Below the pieces are notes generated by a model. The model was given only the letters and a program-made list of their open reading frames with translations. It searched no databases and was not told the DNA's origin. Shown here piece after piece: positions 22,243 through 33,741 of a stretch of 64,000 bases of DNA. Source of the stretch: Bretschneidera sinensis (lineage: Eukaryota; Streptophyta; Magnoliopsida; Brassicales; Akaniaceae); the NCBI GenBank assembly GCA_023935145.1, contig CM043702.1, positions 59,871,001 to 59,935,000 of the forward strand, in the 5' to 3' direction. Each line of letters begins with the position of its first letter. Positions within the stretch are counted from its first letter, which is position 1. The translations under genes and the position numbers were made by a program.

Positions 22243-22549
22243 TGTTAAAGATTTAACAACACAGTAGAACAGTAAGAGCAAAAATAAAGAAGAAAAAAAA
22301 ATCACACATAGACTCAAGGATTTGCGTGGTTCACCAAATTTGGGCTACGTTCACAGCACAACAATAAGAAGAAGATTTCAGTATTCTCACAAAGATGACA
22401 ATTACATAACTCTCGTGTTTCTCTCACACTCGCCTTTTGTGCTTCTCTCATTATCACCTTGTTTTTCACTTCCAATTTCTGAACCCTAACCCTTCTATTT
22501 ATAGACACTAAATACTGGTTCTATTAGGACTCACCAAGTCTAGTTACTT
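22243..22549 (-). repeat. 3' LTR of X, first part
   Basis: Aligns with 63276-63583 of the 5' LTR. It contains a TATA box on the minus strand (CTATAAATAG, about 22495-22504). It breaks after GTTACTT, where the fold-back element begins; the alignment resumes at 53495 (GTTCTATTAG). Confidence 0.9.
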
Positions 22550-22577
22550 ATTGGGAAAAAATAAATTTATCCTCGAG
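22550..22577. mobile_element. Fold-back element, left tip (cut by Y)
   Basis: The first 28 bp of a fold-back element, starting TTGGGAAAAAATAAATT and ending TCCTCGAG. They match the inverted right end at 53464-53491. The remainder is at 53137-53491, beyond element Y, which inserted at TCGAG. Confidence 0.75.
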
Positions 22578-23439
22578 TGTTGGGAAATCACCTCAAGATG
22601 CTAAGGTGGTGATCTTCCAAACACCCAAGTCTAGAATGACTTGTAATGAATCGGAATCAAACAGCAATCAAAGAAAGACCACAAGCAATTGGTATTGAGG
22701 TTCGGCAATGTGCCTATGTCTTGTGAGCTCCTCCGAGCCCTCTGCACTAAATCAATGAGTTCTTACAAGTTATAGCAACTACTCTCCAAGAAACCTCTTG
22801 TTCTTGAAGAACAAAAGAAGAGAGAAAAGAAAGTGATAAGGTGAATTTTCCCCAAGAAAATTCCACTTACAAGTCCCTTGAATCGCCAATCTATACTACT
22901 CTCTCTCTAAACAGCCAGCCTCTCTACAATGAGATCTCTCCTGTGTTTAGTGTCTTTGCACTCTCACACACCCATGTGTTCTATTTCACACACACTCACA
23001 TGTCATCATATGTTATGTCACACTTGTTGAGGTTGAAGCTCGGTGACCCTTTATATAGTGCACCACTTCTTGAACCTATCTTAAAGGTCAATCTCTACCC
23101 TTAAATCTTGAGGACCAATCAATTATAGCCCATCATCAATCCTAAGTGATCCTATTCATTTTGATCATGCCTCACACACCATTTGAAATTCTGAAACATA
23201 AGCATCAAGTGTGCCTTTAAGCTGCAGCCTAGAACAGGGCATGCTGCGGCCTGGAGAGGGGGGAGGTTTCTTGTCATGCTGGAGGTCGCGGCTTTGGGTG
23301 GCTGAGCCAAGGTGCACAGGGCCGTAGTGCGCACACCTTGGGCTGCAGCGCACAACCCCTCTCCCATCTTCTAGACTCCCTGGAGGCCTGATGCTGAATC
23401 TTTTCAAACCTTGTTTAAACCTTGGACAAAATACCAACA
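22578..23439 (-). repeat. 3' LTR of Y
   Basis: Pairs with 52237-53131, with identical ends. A TATA box lies at 23050-23057 (TATATAAA on minus). Downstream on the minus strand (23220-23400) is a GC-rich block unlike the AT-rich surroundings. Confidence 0.93.
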
Positions 23440-23458
23440 ATCTCTACCTTTGTCTAAG
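23440..23458 (-). other. Polypurine tract of Y
   Basis: The minus strand reads TTAGACAAAGGTAGAGAT against the LTR start TGTTGG. The same string precedes the 3' LTR of Z at 60335-60352. Confidence 0.82.
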
Positions 23459-23520
23459 CGTTTAAACCTGAACCCATTGTGCAGAAAACTCAGTATCCAA
23501 ACTCAACTTGAGTCACCATA

Positions 23521-24876
23521 TCAAATGACTCCAATCCTAAGAAGTCCAAGGCAATGATTGAACTTACCTAGAGGTAGACCTTTGGTACCTAAATCTGCAG
23601 GACTTTCTTCCTTTGTGACTTTGTCCACATGAATGCATCCTTTCGTAACATTTTCCCAAATGAAATGATACTGAACATCCATATGCTTAGTCCTCTCATG
23701 GAACACCGGGTTCCTACACAAGTGCCATGCACTTTGGCTATCCGAAGGCACCACCACCTGCTCTTTTAGGACCTTCCACCCGTCCAACAACCCTTTGCAC
23801 CACATAGCCTCCTTAATGACTTCCGTACCCGCTATGTATTCTGCCCCAGTTGTTAAGAGTGCTACTGCTAGCTGCCACTGAGCCTTCAAGTACCTCAGCA
23901 ACCACTTCATCCCAAGCCAAAGCTCCTTTCCGGGATTACTCATCAACCAGCTGAGAATTCTAATTGCCTAAGAAGTGTCGGATCTAGTGCTAAACATCAT
24001 GACCATGACTGATCCAACCGCACTAGAGTAAGGGACCTTATCCCTTCCTTCTTTTCCTCATCCGTTTCAGGACATTGTTTGTTGGAGAACTTGAAATGAC
24101 CAGCAAGGGGAATCTTCACTAGTTTACCATCTTCCATAGAAAACTTGTACATCACCTTTTCTATGTAGGAAGACTGAGAAACCTTCAACCCGTTTCTCTC
24201 CCTTTCCCGAATTCTTCTCATCTCAAGGATCTTTTGTGTAAGGCCAAGATCCTTCCTCTCGAACTCCTCACTAAGTTGAGATGTCAACCTTTCCATGCTC
24301 TCCCTATTGTTATCAACCCATAGCATATCATCAGCATAAACGAGGATACTCACCATTTCCTCCACCTTCTAAACTGGTGAGAAAAATTTCATGAAATCTA
24401 TGTCATCCCTTCGTCACAAGCCTAGCCTTGTCCCAAAAATTTTCCCCTGGAGAGTTCCCTTCTTTGATCATGTAAGTCCACTTACAATCCACAACTCTCT
24501 GTTTTCTCAGAATGTGCACCAATTCTCAAGAGTTGTTCTTCCTCAAAGAATCAATTTCTTCCTCCGTGGCTAGCTTTCATCTTGACGAATCCTTACATCC
24601 CATGGCATCATTGTAAGTTTCTGGTTCATTTATCCCTCCTTTTGTCCAAGGAGCTGCTGCATTTGTAGCCGCAAAACCATATCTCAAAGGTGGTCTGGCC
24701 ATCCTTCTCTCCCGGTCCCTTGTGAGCTGATAGTCATTCTGACTTGCTGCATCATCCCTTTCTAGTTCAAACTCCTCATAAGTGTCCTAAGCTTGGCATT
24801 CATCAATGGGCTCTACCTAGTCCGAACCCTCTTGCCTTCCTTGCTCTACCTAAACTGAATATTCCTTGATGCTATG
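23521..24876 (-). pseudogene. Y pol, 3' part: deleted RT and RNase H
   Basis: After the A insertion the frame recovers Y's integrase-RT linker (24840-24440, many stops), then RT. The motif FSPV (about 24370) is followed almost at once by MVSILVYADDML, so about 90 residues holding the first catalytic Asp and the LYGLKQ region are absent. RT then continues through QLSEEFERKDLG to about 24000. RNase H resumes as MKWLLRYLKAQWQLAVALLTTGAEYIAG, which lacks the segment containing its first catalytic Asp. SDSQSAWHL, ERTKHMDVQYHFIWE and SPADLGTKGLP follow, ending at 23521. Z carries the same two deletion junctions. This cannot encode a working RT. Confidence 0.88.
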
Positions 24877-26161
24877 TGATAAGTGCTTAAATAGTCATAT
24901 TTAAGCCCCTTAATTTATGCTTGTTAGGCTCTTTGTTTATCTGTTTTAGTAGATTCTACTTCATTTTCGTGTTTTATGTGTTTTTCACAGGATTTGGACA
25001 AAAAGATGATATTTTGGAGCTTTTAGGAGTAAAAGTCAAATTTTTCCATCCAGTAAGGTGCACTCGAGGGCACCTCCCTTGTGATCAAGTGCACAGGCAC
25101 ATGAGTGCACTTGAAGAAGGCTCGAGCGAACACTTGCGCTCGAGCGCATCCTGCATATGATCGAGTGCAAACACTCCAAAAGCGGCAGAGCCAGATATGG
25201 AAAGAAGTCTTCGGACCTCAAATAGGAAATTAAGGTTTCGGGACACCATAAGAACCCTATAAATAGCCTTGTAAAACACATAAACCATACCTTTTGTTTT
25301 AGACTTGAAGTTACAAGCTTAGGAGAGGAATTGATGACTCTTCTCCCGAGTCTTCTTTGGGTTTTATTTTTCTGTTTTTCATTCATTATGGTTATTATGT
25401 TTAGTTTAACTAGCATGTGTAACTAAACTCTTATAGGGCTCGATTGAAGCCCTAGTTATGCTTTTCCACATGTTTAGTCATTGATTACCTTTGCTATAGC
25501 CATGTTAGAATGTTTTACTTGATTAATGCCTGTTTGTATTTAAATTCCTCATATGTGTGTGTCTGATCAACCTATGCATGTGGTATGGATTAGTTAGTCG
25601 AATCAATTTGGATGACCGAGTCCTTGGTTCGACAATAGTAACAAGAGATATCCACACCGGATTCTCAGGTTAATCAACATAGGAAATCGGGAGTGGACCA
25701 AGCCCCTAGGTCCCATGTGGTTGCCGATATCCACAGCCCTTATGCTCTCTTAAGGAACAACTCAGTATACACTCATGGTGAATCCTTTAAGAGAGAAAAA
25801 AGTTAGAGTATACACCATGCCTAACTCGTTGTATAGGGAGATCAATAGCCTAAGGTGTGGACCAAGCCCTTAGGTTGGCAACCATTAAATATTCATGATA
25901 AGGCTAGAGCATTGGCACCTTACTTAGTTGGAAAGTATAATTAGCGGTGGATATCGTAGTCCTATGTCCTCATTATTATTAACTCACAATCAACAATTAT
26001 TTCTTTTTTTACTTTAAAGAAACTAATTCTAAATCAAAATTAACCAATCCCTGTGGAAATAATCTCGCACATGCACACTATGCTACCATTGACCTTGTGC
26101 ACTTGCAAGTAAAACAAGTTCGGTTATTTGCATATTTATTTAGGTAGATAATCGCTCAACA
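24877..26161 (+). repeat. 5' LTR of A
   Basis: Pairs with 39685-40967. It carries a set of GCGATCGAGCGC-type motifs at about 25060-25165, many with C-to-T changes (GATCAAGTGCA, GATCGAGTGCA), then a TATA box, TATAAATA, at 25258-25265. The array-then-TATA order matches B and C. Confidence 0.93.
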
Positions 26162-26167
26162 AGTTTT

Positions 26168-26185
26168 TGGCGCCGTTGCCGGGGA
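26168..26185 (+). other. Primer binding site of A (tRNA-Asp)
   Basis: TGGCGCCGTTGCCGGGGA, six bases after the LTR, complementary to the 3' end of plant tRNA-Asp. This primer is typical of Athila-group gypsy elements. Confidence 0.9.
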
Positions 26186-26502
26186 TTGCGCTTAAAATTT
26201 TATTTAAAATTATTTTTCATTTAGTTTAATCATTATTCTCTTTTTTTATTCTATTTCTATTTTTGTCAAAAAAAACTCAAAATTTTAAGTTTCTGTTATT
26301 ATTTTAGTTTTTGTTTCATTAAAACCCTAATCGATTTCTTGTTGTTCTCTGTTTCAAGCACTCCAGTAGAGCTTTCTATGCCACTTGCGATCGAGCGCAC
26401 CCTCATGTGCGATCAAGTGCAATTGAGGCAGAGAGTTACCCGAGCAGCAGTGTTTGACTGCTGCACTTACGTGACTGCCCCCGATTCTTGCACGGATGTC
26501 GA

Positions 26503-27814
26503 TCCAAGCATCCGGTATTCTTTCCCCTTGATATCGAGCTTGAGTGGACTATCCCACAAAGGCTTAGAGACAACTCGGAAGAGGTAGAAAGAGGAATAGA
26601 GGAAGAAATACCAATGGCAGAATAGGTAGCCGAGCAGCAACCACCTGAGCGGAGGCCGATGAAGCAATCCTTCATCCCACAGAACCTCGATCAACCATCA
26701 TGCATTGCGTATCAACCTGAGACGGAAGGAAACTACTACATATCTCCACAAATACTCAGTGCACTGACTCACTTTAGGGGTACACCTAATGAGGATCCAC
26801 ATTTGCACCTTCGAGAGTTCTTCGATATTTGTAAATTCCAGCACATCCGAGGCTTAGACCAAGAAGGAATAAGGTTAATTCTTTTCTCTTTTTCCTTGAA
26901 AGATAATGCTAAACTATAGTATAATTATTTTCCTGCAATTTCCATCCACACTTAGGAGGAGTTGGCTAGCAAATTTCTAAGGAAGTTTTTCCCAGCCCGA
27001 AAGACGAGGCAAATGAGGAAGGAAATTCAATCCTTCCAACAAATGGATGGAGATCTATTCTTTGAGGCCTGGGGACACTTTAACAAGCTACTACTCAAAT
27101 TCCCACACCACAACCTACCTCATGACGAACTGGTACAAGATTTCTATAAAGGTTTGAGTGACACTAACAAAAATATTGTGGATTCAGGTTGTGGAAGAGT
27201 GCTGATGGAAAAAAGCAGCGAATAAGCTATGGAGCTCTTCGAAACCCTAAGTGAACACACGCAGTAGTTCTCCTCTCAAGGTAGACATGTAACCAAGAGT
27301 AAGGGTATGTATGAGGTAAAATTTAATGGAGGATCTTCTCCTCAAATGATTGTTGTGGAGAGGAAACTATACCTATTGGTTAAAGCTATGGCTGCTCAGA
27401 ACACCTCACCTAACCCACAAACTACACCACTCCAGGTATGTGCTATTTGCTCTCAATTTGATCATAATACTGATATGTGTCCCTTATATTCATCTGTAGA
27501 TCATGAGCAAGCAAACTTTATAGGACCAAAAAATTATCCGCCGAAGAACAACCCTTATGCAAACACATACAACCCTCGATGGCGGAATCACCCAAATTTC
27601 TCATGGAGCAACAATCAGAACGGTCAAGGGAAGTAAAGAAACTTCCAACCAGCAGCCCACTCCGCTCCCGACACAAAGAAGAATGACCTTGCAAGTCTTG
27701 TAAGGCAATTGGCATCTCAACAGCAATAACTCATGACTTCGCATGAACAATTCATGGAAGAAACGAGACAATTTCGTGCTGAGATGAGAAAAATCATTGC
27801 AAAACATGATCAAG
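26503..27814 (+). pseudogene. A gag, 5' part (cut by C)
   Basis: It starts with the conserved block PEFF.LDPELERTI.QRLRDN (decayed here). MKQSFIP, PSCIAYQPETEGNYYISPQIL and the Retrotrans_gag domain (FLRKFFPARKTRQMRKEIQSF, FFEAWGHFNKLLLKFPHH) follow, then a CX2CX4HX4C knuckle, CAICSQFDHNTDMC. Stops occur near 26624, 26919, 26955, 27222, 27265 and 27635. C interrupts it at 27814; the frame resumes at 35115. Sequence 26186-26502 is the leader, with an isolated GCGATCGAGCGCA motif at about 26387 and no gene. Confidence 0.88.
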
Positions 27815-29182
27815 TGTTGTGCGAAAATATACCTAAATAAATGGGTGAATAATCGCACTTGTTTTACTTGCAAGTGCACAAGGTCAATAGTGTAGCATAG
27901 TGTGCGAATGCAAGATCATCTCCACAGGGATTGGTAAAGTTTGATTTAGAATTATAATTGCAATGTAAAAAGATAGAAATAATAAACTGAAGGGTGATTT
28001 GATAATAATAAAGACATAGGGCTTTGATATCCACCACTAGTCATACATTCCCGATTTTGTATAAAGTATCAGTGCTCTAGCCATATTATGTGTACCTACT
28101 GGTTGCCAACCTAAGGGCATGGTATCTACTCCTTAAGCTATTGATTTCCCTAAGCAACAAGTTAGGCATGGTATCTACTCTAACTCTTTTCTTCCTTAAG
28201 GGATTCAGCATGGTATCTGCTTGAGTTGTTCCTTAAGAAAGCATAGGTACTGTGGAAATCGACAACCACATGAGACCTAGGGCATGGTATCTACTCCCTG
28301 TTTCCCATGTTGATTAACCCGGGTATCCGGATAAGATGGTCCCTTGTTACTAATGTTAGACCCAGGACTCGGTCATCCAAATTGATCTAACTAACCTATC
28401 CATACCACATGCATACGTTGGCCTTACACATACATATGAGGAATGTAAATAAGCACAGGCGTTAATCAAGTTAAGTAACATAATAAGCTATGCAAAGATT
28501 TAATCAATGAATAAAAATATGGGAATGCATAACTAGGGCTTCAATCGAGCCCTATAAGAGAGTTAGTTACACATACTAACTGAAGTAAACATAATTAAAC
28601 AAAACATAAGGGAGAAGAATAAACCCGAGAGAAGAGGCGTCAATTCTCTCCCAAGCTCTCCACTCCAAGTAAAAGAAAAGAGAAAAGTGTTTACTATCTA
28701 AGGGTGTGTTTTTATGTGTGAGTTACAAGTGTATTTATAGGTCTTTGAGAAGTCCTAATAGACTCATGAGTTTCTAAACTTTCCTAAAATACAAAACTCC
28801 TTTATTTCCAAAATAGAGTTATTTCCAAAATAGGGTTATTTCCAAAATAGAGTTCTGCAGTTTACTATTCACGTCTGTACATTTGCGCTCGATCGCATGT
28901 GTCCTTGCGCTCGATCGCAGTGTGCGCTCGATCCTACAAGTGTGCGCACGACCGTATGTGCGCTCGATCGCACTGCATGTGCGCTCGATCGCACTTTGTC
29001 CAGAAAGTGCTCCAGGGCTTCTAGATTTCTTCCTTAAAGAGCCAAAACTGCTTCTTTTTCTCCAAGACCCTATAAAAACATGTAAAACACACAAATGGAG
29101 TAAAAGATACCAAATTAATGTAATAAAGGATCTAACAAGTGTAAATAAGGGGGCTTAAATATGTATATTTAAGCGTCTATCA
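27815..29182 (-). repeat. 3' LTR of C
   Basis: TGTTGTGCG...GTCTATCA on plus. Six copies of the TGCGCTCGATCGCA motif, four exact or near-exact, lie at 28880-28995. A TATA box (minus TATAAATA) is at 28732-28739. Four short direct repeats containing GCATGGTATCT occur at 28100-28300. Confidence 0.95.
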
Positions 29183-29195
29183 CACCCCCAAACTT
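29183..29195 (-). other. Polypurine tract of C
   Basis: The minus strand reads AAGTTTGGGGGTG against the LTR start TGATAGACGC. Same site as in A (39672-39684) and, with one change, B (43411-43423). Confidence 0.85.
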
Positions 29196-30839
29196 ACATA
29201 TTGCTAGTCCCTTAGCAATACTAAATTAAAAACTAAAACGAAAATATAGATAAATCCAATGTTCATAGTGTCAATCAAAAATATAGATTTTACACAAAAC
29301 TATGATGCGCTTCATGAGCAAGCTTAACAAGTGTAAACATATATCTGCAATGAATAAGAGTTTTGAACGTAAATCATATTCACGAGGTATTTTAAGATAT
29401 CACAAGTTTGACTTTAGTGTGTGGTGACTAGCACATAAAAGATTGAGTTTCCAAGATATTCAAATGGGTAGTGTTTCGATGACTCAAGATTCACCAAACT
29501 TCCTATTAGAGTCAACAAATATGGCATAGTCTTTTATTTGCGAGATTTTTGCCAGGTTAGTTCCCTTAAGCTTTCTTGTTGACTCGTGTAACAAGTGTTT
29601 AGCCAATGACTCCCAAACTAGATGGTTTTAGGGCATTAGGTGTAAAGACACCCCTAAGGACTTACTGGCTCGAGTCAACAAGGCTACGAAACTAATTGAT
29701 TTTTATGCTACCATTTAGAATTTTCCACCTTTTGACGTGACACTCAATGCTTACTGAGGCAAGAGGGCCAGTTACTCAACGGAAAATTCCTTTTTAATGA
29801 TCACTTAAGATTTTCCACCTTTTGACGTGACACTCAATGCTTACTGAGGCAAGAAGGCCAGTTACTCAGCGGAAGATTTGTTTTTATTGATCATTAGGAG
29901 CATTTTTTTCTTTTTGAGCACGAATCAATCTTTTCTATTTTTATATGCCAAAATGTTAATCTAATAGGTCATCTAGTTCACAGTCAAGCAAAACAAACAT
30001 ACCAATCCAAATAACATGTCATACCCCACACAGCTATGTGCTAATGTGCTCGTGATAGTTCAAGTTAAACTTGTGAATTCTTAAATGCCAAAAGGGCAGT
30101 GATCTAGGTTCAAAACTTGTTTATTGACCTATATGTTCAAAGTGTTAAGCTCATTGATGAAGAAAAATCATAACATTTTATTTAGATCATAAAAAGTTTA
30201 TTGGACATAATGAACAAGCATTTATCTATGAAAATAATAACAAAACAACAAAAAAATGTGGGACATAGTGAGTGTGTGAATGTGTCCCCATACCCCCAAA
30301 CTTAAATTTCACATTGTCCCCAATGTGTGAATAGCATGGAAGGAGCTGACCTGGGAGATGGAGAACTGATGGCTGACATGGCTCGTAGTACACCCCCAAA
30401 CTTCAACTTGATGCACTCACGTTGTCCTCGAAAAAGAAAGAAAAACAGACATAAAATGGAAAACAAGTAATAAACAACAATAGAAAAGTAAACTATGAAA
30501 TACTAATAATAAACTTATGAAAAGGATATGCTTTGGGGTGTCTCCCATGAGCGCTAAGTTTAACGTCTTCAGCCAGACGTGGTACCCTCTCACTGCTGGT
30601 CTCCAAGTGGTGCAGTCGAGAAGGAACCGTGTGCAGGAGGTGGAGGTTGACAGTTTAGGCATCATGGTAAGTTGCTGTCCAATGTGCGCTCGATCGCACT
30701 GTGAAGTGCGCTCGATCGCACTTGTGGCAGAGAGTGCGTACTCAGGGGTCTTACTACCACTGACCTCAATAGAGGCACTTGAGCTACACGTTTATCAAAG
30801 TCTGAACTGCTCAAATGCTCTCTATAGTAGCTTCATCAT
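29196..30839 (-). other. 3' noncoding region of C with ORF2 remnant and 90-bp tandem repeat
   Basis: It contains two tandem copies of a roughly 90 bp unit (about 29717-29895; core ACCTTTTGACGTGACACTCA) found three times in B and twice in A. At 30590-30645 the minus strand still encodes the final residues of ORF2 (APLGDQQ, stop), matching the ends of A and B ORF2, so the rest of ORF2 has been deleted. Two GCGCTCGATCGCA motifs remain at about 30685-30725, followed by short sequence shared with the gag-ORF2 spacer of A and B. No other coding signal. Confidence 0.7.
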
Positions 30840-33596
30840 TTAGTCTTTTGGCAAAGAGTGCTTAAAAGTCACTTCATGTGGCTTAGGTGCTCTGGTTGCT
30901 GTTGCATACTGAACAATTTGGGGCGTTAAATCTTCATCCCTTGGTTGCACTATAATTTCTGAGTGTGGTGTGACTTTGTGTCCATGTGCTGTGAAGGTTT
31001 GATTTCTTGCAGGCAACTGCTGCAATTCTAAGTTTGGTGCCTGGACAATAGATGAGAGAAAAGTAGTATTAGTATGCTCAAGATTTTCAAACGGAGGAGT
31101 GAACTTACTTGGGTACTTTGGAGAGGCTTCAAGGAGGTGCACGGCTTCAAAAATGTCATCATAGACAGTTTCTAATGCTGGCTCAATATCAGGTCCTGTG
31201 AAGCTATGGGTGAGGGCGGCCTCCAATGGATCAATGTGATAGACCTGAAAAGCTTGCTTGATAGCACTTTGCATAAAAAATTCATCAACACATTCATCAT
31301 CATTATCATCTTGGGGTAATTTTATTGCATCAAATATATTAAATTCTATTGTCTCACCATTTACCGTCATACTTACAATACCCTTTTTTACATTAATTAT
31401 TGTATCAGCCATCCTTATGAAGGGTCTTCCTAAGATGATGGGCAGAGGTAATGGCATAGGGCATTCTTCCATATCTAACACAATGAAGTCAGCAGGCAAA
31501 ATAAACTCTCCTACCTTTACCAATACATCTTCAAGTATACCTCTAGGTCTTTTGATGCTTCTATCTGCCAATTGCAAAGTGATAGAGGTTGGTTGAAGCT
31601 CCCCCAAATCTAGCTTTTCAACTACTGTGTATGGTAGCAAATTGACACTTGCTCCTAAATCTAGTAATGCTTTCTCAAACAACTGATCACCTATCCTACA
31701 GGGAATAGTAAAACTACCCGGATCTTTTAGTTTTGGTGGCAGTTTTCTTAATAAAATCGCACTTACCTCTTCAGTTAGAGCCACTGTTTCATGTTCTTGA
31801 AACTTTCTTTTATTAGTGCAACAATCTTTTAAAAATTTAGCATAGGAAGGGATTTGTTTAATTGCATCTAATAAGGGAATGTTAATTTCTACTTTTCTCA
31901 AAGTTTCAAAGATATCAAACAATTTATCTTTCTTTGGTGTTACTAACCTTTGAGGGAAGGGTGGTGCATTCCACTTTTCTACTTCACTTACCTTGGATGT
32001 GGATGGCTTAGCTTGAGATGCTTGAGCTGGCTCATTAACTCCTATGATCTTCCCATTCCGGAGAGTTGTAACGGCTTTCAGCTGCTGATGTCCTCTTGGA
32101 TTTGGTAGTGTTTGTGTAGGAAGTTCTCCTTGCTGTCTTCCACTTAACTCCTTAGCCATTTGCCCCATTTGTACTTCCAGCCTTTGGATGGTTTGCTCAT
32201 GCTTTGCAATTGTTTGTCTTTGCTGATCTTGTGAAGTTACCAATGTTGCCATTAGTTGTTGTTGCTGAGTGGCCAATTGTTTTACAAGACTTTCTAGATC
32301 ATCCTTCTTGGGTTCTGGAACTGGTTGGGCTGCTTTATGACAGTTCCCTTGTTGCCCTTGAAGGTTCAAGTTACTTTGATTGTTGCTCCATGAGAGGTTG
32401 GGGTGGTTCCGCCATTCAGGGTTGTATGTATTTGCATATGCATTGTTCGATCCCACATAGTTCACTTGCTCTGGATCTGTAGATGAATACAAATGGCAGG
32501 TCTCAGTAGTGTGATCAAATTTAGAACATAATGCACATACCTCGCGTTGTGTGACTTGTGGAATCGGTGAGGTGTTCTGAGCAGTCATGGCTTTTACAAG
32601 CATATCTAGTTTCCTCTCCATTCCATCTATCTGAGTTGGAATTCCATCGAGTAAGTTAACTTCATACATGCCCTTGTTTTTTACTCCTTGTCTCCCTCTC
32701 GAGGAGAATTGCTGGGTGTGCTCACTTAAAATCTCAAACAGCTCCATGGCTTCTTCACTAGTCTTCTCCATCAGCATACCTCCACAACCGGAATCCACTA
32801 TACTTTGATTTATGCCACTCAAACCTTCATAGAAAGCCAGGACCAGCTCATCTTGAGGTAAGTTGTGATGTGGACATTTGAGTAGCAGCTCATTAAAGTG
32901 TCCCCATGCCTCGAAAAAAAGGTTACCATCCCTCTGTTGGAATGATTGAATCTCCTTCCTAATCTGTCTTGTCTTTTGGGCTGGAAAAAATTTCTTTAGA
33001 AATCTATTGGATAGCTCTTCCCAAGTATGGATGGAATCTGCAGGCAATGAATGATACCACATTTTAGCATTATCTTTTAATGAAAAAGGAAAAAGAATTA
33101 ACCTGATTCCCTCTTGATCTAGGCCTTGAATATGCTGGAACTTGCAAAGATTGATAAATTCTCGGAGGTGCAAGTGTGGATCTTCGTTAGGAGTGCCCCT
33201 ATAATGAGTCAAAGCATTCAAGATTTGCGGAGATATGTAATAATTTCCCGCCGCTTCAGGTTGATATGCAATGCATGATGGTTGATCAATGGTCCGAGGG
33301 ATGAAGGATTGTTTCATCGGAACTCGTGCAGGTGGTTGCTGGTTCTCGAGCTGTTTCGCCATTTGTGTTTCGTTCTCGATTTCTCCTTTGTTCTCCTCAA
33401 AGTTGTCCCTAAGCCTTTGTCGGATGGTCCGTTCAAGCTCGGGATCGAGGGAAAAGAATTCCGGATGTAGGGATGAAGTCCGTGCATAAAGCAGAAAAAC
33501 CAGTTTTAGTGTAGCAGTGCAACTCTGCTGCTCGGGTACTCTCTGCCCTAAATACGCTCGATCGCACAGGAGCTTGCAATCGATCGCAAATTCCAC
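30840..33596 (-). CDS. Gag-protease polyprotein of element C (Athila-like), intact frame
   Basis: An open frame of 918 codons with no internal stop. Order: a conserved N-terminal block (PEFFSLDPELERTIRQRL, residues about 45-62); the Retrotrans_gag capsid domain (about 150-260, with MWYHSLPADSIHTWEEL and FFEAWGHFNELLLKCPHH); a CX2CX4HX4C knuckle (CALCSKFDHTTETC, about 350); a Gln-rich coiled coil (about 415-480); and an aspartic protease (LLDLGASVNLLP near 645, ILGRPF near 720). The DLGA active-site variant is usual in this group. The frame stops before any RT. The first in-frame ATG is codon 79 (33362), downstream of the conserved block. The 33596 start is a GTG, so translation starts at 33362, at a non-AUG codon, or from a spliced leader (TTTCAG/G acceptor-like site near 33627). 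The protein would form particles and process itself. It is probably still expressible. Confidence 0.92.
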   Translation of the reverse strand: MEFAIDCKLLCDRAYLGQRVPEQQSCTATLKLVFLLYARTSSLHPEFFSLDPELERTIRQRLRDNFEENKGEIENETQMAKQLENQQPPARVPMKQSFIPRTIDQPSCIAYQPEAAGNYYISPQILNALTHYRGTPNEDPHLHLREFINLCKFQHIQGLDQEGIRLILFPFSLKDNAKMWYHSLPADSIHTWEELSNRFLKKFFPAQKTRQIRKEIQSFQQRDGNLFFEAWGHFNELLLKCPHHNLPQDELVLAFYEGLSGINQSIVDSGCGGMLMEKTSEEAMELFEILSEHTQQFSSRGRQGVKNKGMYEVNLLDGIPTQIDGMERKLDMLVKAMTAQNTSPIPQVTQREVCALCSKFDHTTETCHLYSSTDPEQVNYVGSNNAYANTYNPEWRNHPNLSWSNNQSNLNLQGQQGNCHKAAQPVPEPKKDDLESLVKQLATQQQQLMATLVTSQDQQRQTIAKHEQTIQRLEVQMGQMAKELSGRQQGELPTQTLPNPRGHQQLKAVTTLRNGKIIGVNEPAQASQAKPSTSKVSEVEKWNAPPFPQRLVTPKKDKLFDIFETLRKVEINIPLLDAIKQIPSYAKFLKDCCTNKRKFQEHETVALTEEVSAILLRKLPPKLKDPGSFTIPCRIGDQLFEKALLDLGASVNLLPYTVVEKLDLGELQPTSITLQLADRSIKRPRGILEDVLVKVGEFILPADFIVLDMEECPMPLPLPIILGRPFIRMADTIINVKKGIVSMTVNGETIEFNIFDAIKLPQDDNDDECVDEFFMQSAIKQAFQVYHIDPLEAALTHSFTGPDIEPALETVYDDIFEAVHLLEASPKYPSKFTPPFENLEHTNTTFLSSIVQAPNLELQQLPARNQTFTAHGHKVTPHSEIIVQPRDEDLTPQIVQYATATRAPKPHEVTFKHSLPKD

Positions 33597-33717
33597 AGAA
33601 AGTGCAATTAGGGTTTCGTGAAGTACCTGAAAGATAAAAACAACTTTGATTAAGTTTTGATAAAAGATGGTAAAAATAAAATAATGAAAGTAATCCTAAA
33701 ATGAACTTTTAGCGCAA

Positions 33718-33735
33718 TCCCCGGCAACGGCGCCA
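33718..33735 (-). other. Primer binding site of C (tRNA-Asp)
   Basis: Minus strand TGGCGCCGTTGCCGGGGA, six bases from the 5' LTR, intact and identical to A. Confidence 0.92.
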
Positions 33736-33741
33736 AAAACT

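Noticed and set aside
23152..23440. GC-rich ORFs in the Y LTR (also 52865-53076, and 56025-56434 and 60507-60808 in Z LTRs), considered as captured gene pieces.
   Set aside because: The segments are part of both LTRs of each element, show no recognisable protein motif, and codon structure is not conserved between Y and Z.
28819..29158. Paired 91-codon ORFs on both strands, repeated at 34746-35085 (and related ORFs at 43048-43386 and 50543-50882).
   Set aside because: They lie in LTR sequence over the TGCGCTCGATCGCA array. The Arg/Ser/Ile-rich translation just reflects the repeat, and the duplication is the LTR pair.
30840..33596. The 918-codon ORF as a possible host gene.
   Set aside because: It lies between matching LTRs with primer site, polypurine tract and target duplication, and has Athila gag, knuckle and protease motifs.
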